A stretch of 64,000 nt of DNA from JBJHBP01 sp050485685. Lineage in GTDB: Bacteria; Pseudomonadota; Gammaproteobacteria; Steroidobacterales; Rariloculaceae. A model generated the notes under the pieces. It saw only the letters and a list, made by a program, of their open reading frames with translations. It ran no database searches and had not been told where the DNA came from. The stretch covers positions 186,001-250,000 of the forward strand of contig JBJHBW010000001.1 in the NCBI GenBank assembly GCA_050485685.1, given 5' to 3'. Below, in pieces: positions 19,201 through 25,480 of this stretch. Every line of letters starts with the position of its first letter. The first letter of the stretch is position 1. Made by a program: the position numbers and the translations under genes.

Positions 19201-19377
19201 CACGATATCGGCGGATGCACCCGGATAGTTGATCTGCACCTGCACGACCGGCGGCACGACATCGGGGTACTCACGTACGGTCAGATCTCGGAATGACAGG
19301 ATGCCCAGCGCGACCAGCATCAGACTGAGCACGGTAGCGAAAACGGGGCGTTTGACGGATATGTCGGATAACCACAT
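16279..19377 (-). CDS. RND efflux pump, inner-membrane transporter (HAE1 family)
   Basis: The 1032-residue protein is an AcrB-type proton-driven exporter with twelve transmembrane helices and two large periplasmic loops. The start WLSDISVKRPVFATVLSLML is typical. The proton-relay aspartates are present in GLVVDDSIVVLENAHRRIEEG near residue 400, and TM11 carries KNGVLIVEFVNQMRD. It follows its adaptor gene by 12 bases. The glycine-rich loop PGWGGGGAGIVNV is common in multi-drug or fatty-acid exporters. No outer-membrane factor gene is adjacent, so it likely borrows a TolC-type channel encoded elsewhere. Confidence 0.95.
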   Translation of the reverse strand: MWLSDISVKRPVFATVLSLMLVALGILSFRDLTVREYPDVVPPVVQVQINYPGASADIVESRITQMIEGELSGIEGVRIIRSTSRDSQSQVTVEFDLDRDLDEATNDVRDRVSRVARRLPDDADPPTVSKSDSDTSPIMYLTLSSETMDMMELTDYMNRYIIDRFAVLPGVSQIQSFGAGGPSMRIWLDRLALAARNLTVNDVEAALRAENIELPAGRVESSARDFQVRVARNYQTAEQFRRLVIAQGEDGHLIRLGEIADVEVAPRQLNQVFRTNAATTTGFGVIKQSTANTVEVLDGVVREVERVNQDLPPGMALLTSGDDSAFIRAAISAVYWTIGITTTLVALVILLFLGSFRAMLIPLVTIPVCLISAFIALAAFGFSINLVTLLALVLCIGLVVDDSIVVLENAHRRIEEGEPPLLAAYNGTRQVAFAVIATTVVLVSVFTPIAFLRDSIGRIFAELGVTIAAAVIFSSVLALSLAPMMCSKLLRPSERESRTAHALDRFFVWMSGKYQRVLAFTLRAPWLAVLVSLGLAGGAWGLLNVIPQEYAPVEDQGSFNGMMQAPEGVAFEHMLQQAMLVEDALVPYVESGLIQRSVVGVPGWGGGGAGIVNVTLRPWNERETGTEELMQRLSQMWEEIPDIRVMTFQRSGIAGSGGGAPVQLVIGGPNYQELARWRDIIMARAAENPGLLRMDSDLRETQPQVLVRVDTDRAASLGVSARSIGQALQTMMTQRQVTTYVVDGEEYDVILQARPDQRATHSDLRNIFVRSDRTGQLIPLSNLVRLEEQAGPSQLIRHNRTRAVTISANLAPGYALGDALDYLEGLVRSELPVTAQIDYRGESLEYKEASGALLFTFLIALCVVYLVLAAQFESFVHPLVIMMTVPLAVAGGLLGLHLTGNTLNIYSQIGIIMLVGIAAKNGVLIVEFVNQMRDRGMAFQEAILEASRIRFRPVIMTAMCTLMGALPLIMATGPGAVSRTTLGIVIFFGVSLATILTLFVVPAFYQLLALGTGSPNEVANRLESMKTQTVAR

Positions 19378-19389
19378 GGCGGCAGACCG

Positions 19390-20487
19390 TCAGTGCGAAC
19401 CCTGCAGGGCAAGTCCGGTGTCGTCGAAACGGACGCGTATGCCGTCGCGCAACTTCACTATACCTTCGGAGACGACCAGTTCTCCCTCGCTCAATCCGTC
19501 CAGCACCTCCACCTGACCCGGCACACGTGCCCCGACTCTTATCTGGCGCTGACGCGCGACGCGATCGTCATCGACCTGATAGACATAGGCGCGGTTCTGC
19601 ACCTGAAACACCGAGTTCTCCGGCACCATCAGCGCATCACGCTCGGCCATCGTCACGATTACGGTGAGCAGCATGCCGGGGCGCAGCAGCGAGTCGTCAT
19701 TGGGAAGGTGCGCACGAACCTGCAGTGCGCGTGTCACGGGATCGACGCGCGACCCGACGGTACGCACGGTACCGGTGAATTCGCGGTCCGGATAGCTCGC
19801 ACTGCGCGCCACCACCTCGGCTCCCGGCTGCAGCGCACCGAGGAAGGTCTCCGGCACGGTGAAATCCAGCTTGATGATGGAAATATCGTCCAGCGTCGTG
19901 ATCGGGGTGCTGGGTGTGACCAGCGTACCCGGACTGACCTCACGGAAACCCAGGACACCGCTGAAAGGTGCCTGTATGAGCCTATCGGTAAGCCGCGCGA
20001 CCACGGTATTCATGCGAGCCTCGGAGGCCGCCGCGCGATTTCTTGCGACATCGAGGTCCGACACCGGCGCGAGGCCGCGGGAGGTCAGGTCCTCGAGACG
20101 TCGCAGCTGGCTCAGCGCATCATCGAGATTGGCCTGCGCCTCGGCCAGCAACGCTTCTTCTTCCTGATTTGTCAGCTGGATCAGGATCGCACCCTGCTCC
20201 ACAAAGTCGCCGTCCTCGAAATCGACCCGCCTTACGGTATCGGTCACTTTCGCGAACAGCGTGACCGACTCGTTGGCCTGGGCGGTACCCAGCGCTTCAA
20301 CGGTGTCCGAAAAATGCGCGTACTCCACAGGCCGCACGGAGACCAGCGGCGTCGAGGCTGCAGCGAATCCACCACCGGCCGGGCTGCTGCCGGCAGGCAC
20401 GCTCTCCTGCCCGGGACCTGCAACGTATATCCATGTCGCTGCAGCGGCAACTGCCACGATCACGACCAAAGCCCAAAAGTACTTCAC
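19390..20487 (-). CDS. RND efflux periplasmic adaptor (membrane fusion protein)
   Basis: This 365-residue adaptor has an N-terminal membrane anchor (residues 4-20), a biotinyl-lipoyl-like half motif around VDFEDGDFVEQGAILIQL, an alpha-helical hairpin (about 115-160), the second lipoyl half IQAPFSGVLGFREVSPGTLV and beta-barrel and membrane-proximal domains. It links the RND transporter to an outer-membrane channel. The start is a GTG at 20487; I see no strong ribosome-binding site. The 168-base divergent gap to the next gene probably holds both promoters, but none is clear. Confidence 0.92.
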   Translation of the reverse strand: MKYFWALVVIVAVAAAATWIYVAGPGQESVPAGSSPAGGGFAAASTPLVSVRPVEYAHFSDTVEALGTAQANESVTLFAKVTDTVRRVDFEDGDFVEQGAILIQLTNQEEEALLAEAQANLDDALSQLRRLEDLTSRGLAPVSDLDVARNRAAASEARMNTVVARLTDRLIQAPFSGVLGFREVSPGTLVTPSTPITTLDDISIIKLDFTVPETFLGALQPGAEVVARSASYPDREFTGTVRTVGSRVDPVTRALQVRAHLPNDDSLLRPGMLLTVIVTMAERDALMVPENSVFQVQNRAYVYQVDDDRVARQRQIRVGARVPGQVEVLDGLSEGELVVSEGIVKLRDGIRVRFDDTGLALQGSH

Positions 20488-20655
20488 TGCTGTAACGGCT
20501 CGCCCTGGTTGAGGAGATCTGCGCTGCGGGGCCGGGATCTGCGGCTCAGATGCCCAATGGGGAACGGCAAATCACGGCACTGCACATCAGCCCATTATGA
20601 CATGCAGCGGGGTCCACTGGTTCCGGACCTGTACAGCCCTGCTACCATCTCCGTC

Positions 20656-21579
20656 ATGAGCACACGTGAATCCCGCGACGCGGACACCATCCGCGCGATA
20701 GTCGCCGTCAAGGCACAGATACCTCGCGATGCAATGAGCGCGGGCCTTCTCGGCACCGAAAGAAGCGGTCATGGCGTACGTATCCGTGAGGACGGCCTGA
20801 TCGCAACGATAGGCTATATCGTGCACGAGGCCGAATCCGTCTGGCTGGGCGTCGATGACCGCAGCGTGCCCGGCGTGGTGGTCGGGTACGACTTTGACAG
20901 CGGGTTCGCGCTGGTGCGGCCGATACTGCCGCTGGATGGCCCTGTGGCGGCGATTGGCAGCGGCAAGGTACTGAGGGTCGGTGACCCGGTCCAGGTCGCG
21001 GCCAGCGGCACCGACCCGGCACTGAACGCCGAGGTCGTCGCCAGGCAGGAGTTCGCCGGTCGGTGGGAATACCTGCTTGAAGACGCCGTGTTCACCCGCC
21101 CGCCCCATGAAAGCTGGTCGGGCGCGGCCCTGATCGACAGCGACGGACGTCTGTGCGGCCTGGGTTCCCTGGTGATACAGGGGTTTGAACTGAACGGCCA
21201 GCCGACCAACGTCAATCTGTTCGTGCCCATCGATCTCCTGATGCCGCATATCGACGACATCTGCGCACACGGCCGCAGGTCCGGCCCGCCCAGGCCATGG
21301 CTGGGCATGCTGGTGCACGATGACCGTCAGGAACTGATGATCGTCGGCGTATACAAGAACTGCCCGGCGGATCTCGCAGGCCTCAAACCCGGCGATGTGA
21401 TCCTCAGCGTCAGCGGGGAACCGGTACGGGGCCTGGCGAACATGTACCGCAGAATCTGGCGCATGGGCAGCGCCGGCATCAAGGTCGCTTTCACAGTCCT
21501 GCGCGACAGCCAGCGCGTGGAGGCGCTGGTCGAATCAGCGGACAGGGCCGCCTATCAGCACAAGGGCACGGTGCAGTAG
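20656..21579 (+). CDS. HtrA/DegP-like protein with PDZ domain and degenerate catalytic triad
   Basis: The ATG at 20656 gives 307 residues; the same frame is open for more than 1 kb upstream, but only antisense to the RND adaptor. Residues ~15-195 follow a trypsin-like S1C fold. At the catalytic positions, the His of DegP TNNHVV aligns with Tyr54 in TIGYIV, the Asp before I/F-A-L aligns with Gly83 in DSGFALV, and only the Ser (Ser155, WSGAAL) remains. A PDZ domain covers ~212-295, with PADLAGLKPGDVILSVSGEPV. No signal peptide or membrane helix is visible. It is probably a non-proteolytic binding protein or chaperone; alignment by eye. Confidence 0.8.
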   Translation: MSTRESRDADTIRAIVAVKAQIPRDAMSAGLLGTERSGHGVRIREDGLIATIGYIVHEAESVWLGVDDRSVPGVVVGYDFDSGFALVRPILPLDGPVAAIGSGKVLRVGDPVQVAASGTDPALNAEVVARQEFAGRWEYLLEDAVFTRPPHESWSGAALIDSDGRLCGLGSLVIQGFELNGQPTNVNLFVPIDLLMPHIDDICAHGRRSGPPRPWLGMLVHDDRQELMIVGVYKNCPADLAGLKPGDVILSVSGEPVRGLANMYRRIWRMGSAGIKVAFTVLRDSQRVEALVESADRAAYQHKGTVQ

Positions 21580-21605
21580 CGCAATCGCCCCGCGGCGGCG
21601 AAGCG

Positions 21606-22454
21606 CTACAGCCGCAACCAGCTTCGCATCAGGTCGAGCACGTCGGCCGGCACATTGAGATTGCCGACCGTGGTGTCCAGCGGCGTATTGGCATCTATCC
21701 ACCAGCGAATGATCTCGACCTCGCTGTCTGTCAGCGGCGTATTGCCCTCGGCCGGCATGAATGCGTCATGATTGGGCGGCAGCGAGATGCGGTAATACAG
21801 CTCGCTGCGTTCCGCATTGCCCGGCAGCACAGCCCGGCCGGTATCGCCGCCACGCATCATCGCTTCATAGGTCCAGAGATTGAGGTCGCCGTCCTGTCGC
21901 TCGTTACCATGACAGGTCGCGCAACGGCTTCTCAGCATGGGACGCACCAGATCCAGATAAGGATCCGCAAGGGCCACGTCAGTGACTCGGGGCCTGCGCG
22001 GTTCCAGTCCCGCCAGCGCACGTATCGGCTGCGGAGCATACTCGACCAGGTAGGTCGATCCATGGGTCAGGTTGCCGCCGTAATGTCCGGCAACGAACAG
22101 CAGCACAACCACCACCGCTGCCAGTGGCGTGCCCAGGCGCTGGTAGCTGGCAGGTTTGCGTGTACTGAAATACCAGATCACCACAGCCAGCAATGCAACC
22201 AGCGTGCCGGTGACCATATGAATGCCGACCGTCGGCTGGGTGAACCCGCCTTCCAGAAAATGCAGGTATCCAAGCACCACCGTGATCACGGCAGTCAACG
22301 CACCGGCCGCCCAAATGAACGGCAGCGCGCCGGCCATGCGCACATTGTCCTGCCTGCGGGACAGCCAGTGCACAACCGCTGCCAGCAGCAGTATGCCTAT
22401 GGGCAGATGCAGGACCAGGACATGGAATCGACCGAGAAAGAAAAGAAAATCCAT
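21606..22454 (-). CDS. Membrane protein with DUF2231-like helices and C-terminal cytochrome c domain
   Basis: The 282-residue protein begins with four transmembrane helices (about 8-30, 42-64, 78-96, 110-124), HVLVLHLPIGILLLA being typical of DUF2231-type heads, and ends in a planctomycete-type cytochrome c domain with the heme motif Cys178-x-x-Cys181-His182 (CATCH) and PLTDSEVEIIRWWIDANTP. The cytochrome domain should face the periplasm. Histidines in the helices could bind further heme. It is the last gene of a run of redox genes on this strand and may pass electrons from the periplasmic oxidase system to the membrane; that role is inference. Confidence 0.85.
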   Translation of the reverse strand: MDFLFFLGRFHVLVLHLPIGILLLAAVVHWLSRRQDNVRMAGALPFIWAAGALTAVITVVLGYLHFLEGGFTQPTVGIHMVTGTLVALLAVVIWYFSTRKPASYQRLGTPLAAVVVVLLFVAGHYGGNLTHGSTYLVEYAPQPIRALAGLEPRRPRVTDVALADPYLDLVRPMLRSRCATCHGNERQDGDLNLWTYEAMMRGGDTGRAVLPGNAERSELYYRISLPPNHDAFMPAEGNTPLTDSEVEIIRWWIDANTPLDTTVGNLNVPADVLDLMRSWLRL

Positions 22455-22490
22455 CAGGGCGGCTCCATAAAGCAGTAAACGGTGGCTTGC

Positions 22491-22510
22491 GCGCAGGTCA
22501 GATCCTGCGC
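22491..22510. terminator. Possible hairpin between cytochrome genes
   Basis: GCGCAGG-N6-CCTGCGC forms a perfect seven-base-pair stem between the cytochrome c' gene and the downstream membrane cytochrome gene. No T tract follows on either strand, so it may be an attenuator or mRNA-stability element and not a full terminator. Confidence 0.3.
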
Positions 22511-22539
22511 AGGCCTCAGTCAGTCAGGCGCGGGCTTGA

Positions 22540-23022
22540 TCAGGGTGCGCGATACGTGCGATGACAGTTGCCGCAGGTCTGCGCGAAGTTGCGCAGCGCG
22601 GCATCGGAACCCGCAATCCCGCCGCTGCTGGCTGCATCGGCCAGGGCATTCGCAGAGGCATGGAATGCATCGGCCTGCCGTGTGAAATCGTTCCAGTTCT
22701 GCCAGATCGCGGGCAATGCCCGGCTTCCCGGCACGATGCTGTCGGGAATGAAGCCGTCGGCGGCCATACTGGTGAGCGCGGCCAGGTCGCGGGCGTCCTT
22801 CAGGAAAGTCTCGTCACTCGCCGGAATGTCGCCGTCCGCCATCATGCGCATGCGCGTCAGCTTCCATGCAATCACATCCATCAGCCCGTCACGCATCTGA
22901 TACGCAGCGGCCTCCGGAGAATCGTCGAGCTGCGGCTGAGAGTCGCCGGATGAGCATCCTGCTGCCAAGGCCAGAGCGACCATCGCACCAACCCAGACCA
23001 GCCTGCCGCACAGTACGCGCAT
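22540..23022 (-). CDS. Cytochrome c' family lipoprotein
   Basis: This 160-residue protein carries a lipoprotein signal ending LALAAGCSS (lipid-modified Cys23), a predominantly helical body and a heme motif at the very C-terminus, Cys150-GN-Cys153-His154, followed by RTYRAP. That C-terminal heme placement and length fit class II cytochromes (cytochrome c'). The lipid anchor suggests it sits on the periplasmic face of a membrane. It lies in the redox gene run with cytochrome b; a role as electron carrier for the molybdenum enzyme is inference. A tract GGGGGG sits about 10 bases before the ATG. Confidence 0.85.
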   Translation of the reverse strand: MRVLCGRLVWVGAMVALALAAGCSSGDSQPQLDDSPEAAAYQMRDGLMDVIAWKLTRMRMMADGDIPASDETFLKDARDLAALTSMAADGFIPDSIVPGSRALPAIWQNWNDFTRQADAFHASANALADAASSGGIAGSDAALRNFAQTCGNCHRTYRAP

Positions 23023-23147
23023 ATCGTATCCCCCCGACTCTGATTATTGTGTTTGGATGCGCAGCAGCATATACAAAGCGATCGCATGGCCGCAAGTCAC
23101 GCCAGGCCCGCCATGAATGGCCAGTGCCGCAGAGCCTGTCGGCGCAT

Positions 23148-23582
23148 TCAGTCGGCAGTCTTTGCCTGCACCTTGATTGCCTCATCGAGCACGAACAGAT
23201 CCGTCAGCAGTGCGCGCAGATGAATGGATGCATTGAGGTTATCGATGAGCCGCGAACTGATGTCCTGCTGTGCGGTCGCCAGTCTTACCACTGCACGCGC
23301 CCGCTCCGCATCCTCGGCAACCGCAAGCAGAAACGGCTCGACTTCGTCCGCAAGCACCGGGTCGCGCCCGCGCACACACGAGGCGGCCACGTCGCCCAGT
23401 CCGTCCAGCGCATCGAGCATCGCCGTCAGGTGATCGCGTATGGAACTGCGCCCGCCACCGCCACCGCCACTGCGATCAGTTGCCCGACCCTGGGCGGCAT
23501 AGGCCAGCATGAATTCATAGCCGGATTCAATTGCGTCCATTCGGCTGTCCAGGTCTGCTCTGGCGCCGGCCAGTGTCGTCAT
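23148..23582 (-). CDS. Uncharacterised helical protein in the redox gene run
   Basis: I do not recognise this 144-residue protein. The ATG at 23582 overlaps the stop of the cytochrome b gene (ATGA) and is preceded by AGGAAAA. It has no signal peptide, membrane helix or heme motif. Most of it looks alpha-helical, in two halves separated by a flexible run of six glycines (about residues 39-44); the only cysteine lies in VAASCVRGR. Translational coupling to cytochrome b and position inside a set of electron-transfer genes point to an assembly or regulatory role for that system. Confidence 0.7.
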   Translation of the reverse strand: MTTLAGARADLDSRMDAIESGYEFMLAYAAQGRATDRSGGGGGGRSSIRDHLTAMLDALDGLGDVAASCVRGRDPVLADEVEPFLLAVAEDAERARAVVRLATAQQDISSRLIDNLNASIHLRALLTDLFVLDEAIKVQAKTAD

Positions 23583-24283
23583 TTTTCCTGCTCCACCCGC
23601 CATCGCTGCGGATCATGATGTTTGCGGTATTCGTTGCCGGTAATCCAGCCGCGAATCATTGCGCGCGTGAAATGAAGTTTCTCCGGGCGCAACGCGAAAT
23701 AGATGTGTGCGATCACCATGGTCACCAGGCAAAGCGCGGCCAGCCCGTGCAGCACATAGATCACACCCCAGGTACTTTCCTCGAACCAGTACGGATTGCG
23801 TCGCCACCAGGGCGTATCGATACGCATCAGCATCAGCGTGCCCGTGACCAGCGTCGTCAGCACCGTCAGCGCGAACAGGTGATGGATGAGCTTCTGCGCG
23901 AGGGAGTATTTTCCCGGCCTGGCCGGCGGGGTATCACCGAGTCTCAGACTGTAACGCGCCATCGCACTGCAATCGCGCAGATCCTGCAGTCCTATCCACA
24001 TGGATTTCAGATTGCGGCGCACCAGCACCCGCACGATATGCACCAGCACGACAAGCCCAAGCACGATACCGGTGATCCAGTGAATCGTGACCCACGCGAA
24101 GTTGATACCGAGAATCGGCAGGAATGCAGTTGCCAGCAGAATCAGCGTCGCTGTCGCGGCAAGCCAGTGCACAGCGCGATCGATCCCGGCGTGGCGGACG
24201 ATGCGCTGCTCAGGCTGCGCGGCCGACAATGGCGCAGCGCCAGCCGCGGCTGCGTTGCCGGTCGTCCCTGCGTTGTCGCTCAT
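23579..24283 (-). CDS. Membrane cytochrome b (formate dehydrogenase gamma/Ni-hydrogenase type)
   Basis: The 234-residue protein has four main transmembrane helices after a 35-residue polar N-terminus. Histidines suited to bind two b hemes occur in DRAVHWLAATATLIL (helix 1), VTIHWITGIVLGLVVLVHIVRV (helix 2), QKLIHHLFALTVLTT (helix 3) and YVLHGLAALCLVTMVIAHIYFAL (helix 4). This is the cytochrome b561-like family that takes electrons from a periplasmic dehydrogenase and reduces quinone. It follows the molybdenum hydroxylase genes on the same strand, and is most simply its membrane electron acceptor. A start at ATG 24283 leaves 18 bases after the preceding small gene. Confidence 0.88.
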   Translation of the reverse strand: MSDNAGTTGNAAAAGAAPLSAAQPEQRIVRHAGIDRAVHWLAATATLILLATAFLPILGINFAWVTIHWITGIVLGLVVLVHIVRVLVRRNLKSMWIGLQDLRDCSAMARYSLRLGDTPPARPGKYSLAQKLIHHLFALTVLTTLVTGTLMLMRIDTPWWRRNPYWFEESTWGVIYVLHGLAALCLVTMVIAHIYFALRPEKLHFTRAMIRGWITGNEYRKHHDPQRWRVEQEK

Positions 24284-24301
24284 GTCTGCAATGTCAGCAG
24301 G

Positions 24302-24454
24302 TCAATCGTGCTTGCGTGCAAGGAGAGCACGGTAAAGCGCGTGCAACACGACGAACGCGACACCGGCGAAAAAGAAGACGGGCAGTAGATCCCAGGACAT
24401 GCCCTGCAGGACTTCCCTTCCCCAGACGTCACGACTGACTCTCAACAGTTCCAT
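24302..24454 (-). CDS. Small single-pass membrane protein (50 residues)
   Basis: This short frame runs from an ATG at 24454 to a TGA at 24302. The translation begins MELLRVSRDVWGRE, has one hydrophobic helix WDLLPVFFFAGVAFVVLHAL (about 21-40) and ends with the basic tail YRALLARKHD, giving an N-out or N-in single-pass topology set by the positive C-terminus. It fills the gap between the molybdenum enzyme FAD-subunit gene (23 bases away) and the cytochrome b gene (18 bases away) with no wasted space, which argues it is real. No strong ribosome-binding site is seen. It could be an assembly or anchor subunit for the cytochrome b complex. Confidence 0.65.
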   Translation of the reverse strand: MELLRVSRDVWGREVLQGMSWDLLPVFFFAGVAFVVLHALYRALLARKHD

Positions 24455-24477
24455 TTCACGCGGTACGCAAGATCCGC

Positions 24478-25467
24478 CTATGCATCGCGTATCGCGCGAG
24501 TGACAAGGTTCTGCAGCAGCGGAATCTTGTAGTGGTTGTAATTCAGCGCTGTCGCACCGCGGGTAGCCGACTGGCCGGCCAGTCGCGCAGTGTCCTCATC
24601 TTTCGGCTGACCGGTGACGACTTCCTCGACCACGGTAAGGCGACGCGGAATGCACTGGACTGCACCGGCAGCGACACGAATGCGTTGCACGCGATCGCCG
24701 TCCATGAACATGGCCGCAGCCACACTGACCAGAGCGAAATCCCAGGTCTTGCGATCGGCCGCTTTCTCGAAGTACGAACGCGCCCCGGCCCACTCCGCCG
24801 GCAAACGCACCGCCGTCAACACTTCGCCTGGTCGCAGTATCGTCATACGCTCGATGTCGACGTTCGGGCCGATGAAGAAGTCCTCTGCGCGAACTTCGCG
24901 TTCACCGTCACGGCCGACAATCACCATGCGCGCATCCAGCGCGACCAGTGCCGGCGCGGTATCGGATGGTGTGACGGCAACGCAGCGGTCGGCACCCCAG
25001 AGGCAGTGTTCCCGGTTCTGGCCTTCGGGAGTATCGGCATAGCAGGTGTTGCCGCCGGCCCGGTAGCAGTTCGTGCCATAGCGGTAGTACCAGCACCGCG
25101 CGTCCTGGCAGAGATTTCCACCCAGCGTGCCGGTGTTCCGGATCTGCGGACTGGCCACAACACGCGCGGCATCGGCCAGAAGCTGGTATCGCTCACGCAC
25201 CTGCGGACTGCGCTCGATCTCGGTGAGCGTGGTCATCGCACCTATCTCAAGCCCGCCGTTGCGCTCGCGTATACCCCGAAGTTCGGCGATTCCGCCGAGA
25301 TCGACCACATACCGTGGCCGCTTCACGCGGTCCTTGAACCAGTCCAGGCTGTCGTTCCCTCCCGCCAGCGCCCAGCCATCATTACCGAAGCGGCGCAGCA
25401 GATCGACCGCACCTTCGACGGTGTCGGGCTGAAAGAGCTCAAACGACGGCATCATGTCTTTTTGCAT
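24478..25467 (-). CDS. Molybdenum hydroxylase FAD subunit with extra [4Fe-4S] cluster
   Basis: This 329-residue protein is the medium (FAD-binding) subunit of a xanthine dehydrogenase-family enzyme. FAD motifs are FGNDGWALAGGNDS near residue 30 and RNTGTLGGNLCQ at 110-121. An insertion of about 45 residues contains Cys120, 125, 134, 142, 155 and 162; similar inserts hold a [4Fe-4S] cluster in PaoB and in 4-hydroxybenzoyl-CoA reductase. It has no export signal of its own and would be carried through Tat by its partner. The ATG at 25467 lies 13 bases after the Mo-subunit stop. Confidence 0.9.
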   Translation of the reverse strand: MQKDMMPSFELFQPDTVEGAVDLLRRFGNDGWALAGGNDSLDWFKDRVKRPRYVVDLGGIAELRGIRERNGGLEIGAMTTLTEIERSPQVRERYQLLADAARVVASPQIRNTGTLGGNLCQDARCWYYRYGTNCYRAGGNTCYADTPEGQNREHCLWGADRCVAVTPSDTAPALVALDARMVIVGRDGEREVRAEDFFIGPNVDIERMTILRPGEVLTAVRLPAEWAGARSYFEKAADRKTWDFALVSVAAAMFMDGDRVQRIRVAAGAVQCIPRRLTVVEEVVTGQPKDEDTARLAGQSATRGATALNYNHYKIPLLQNLVTRAIRDA

Positions 25468-25480
25468 CGCTCGCTGCTCC

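Noticed and set aside
19393..20655. Long plus-strand open frame continuing into the HtrA-like gene (728 codons in total)
   Set aside because: The first 420 codons lie antisense to the RND adaptor and show its shadow composition; recognisable sequence begins at the ATG at 20656.
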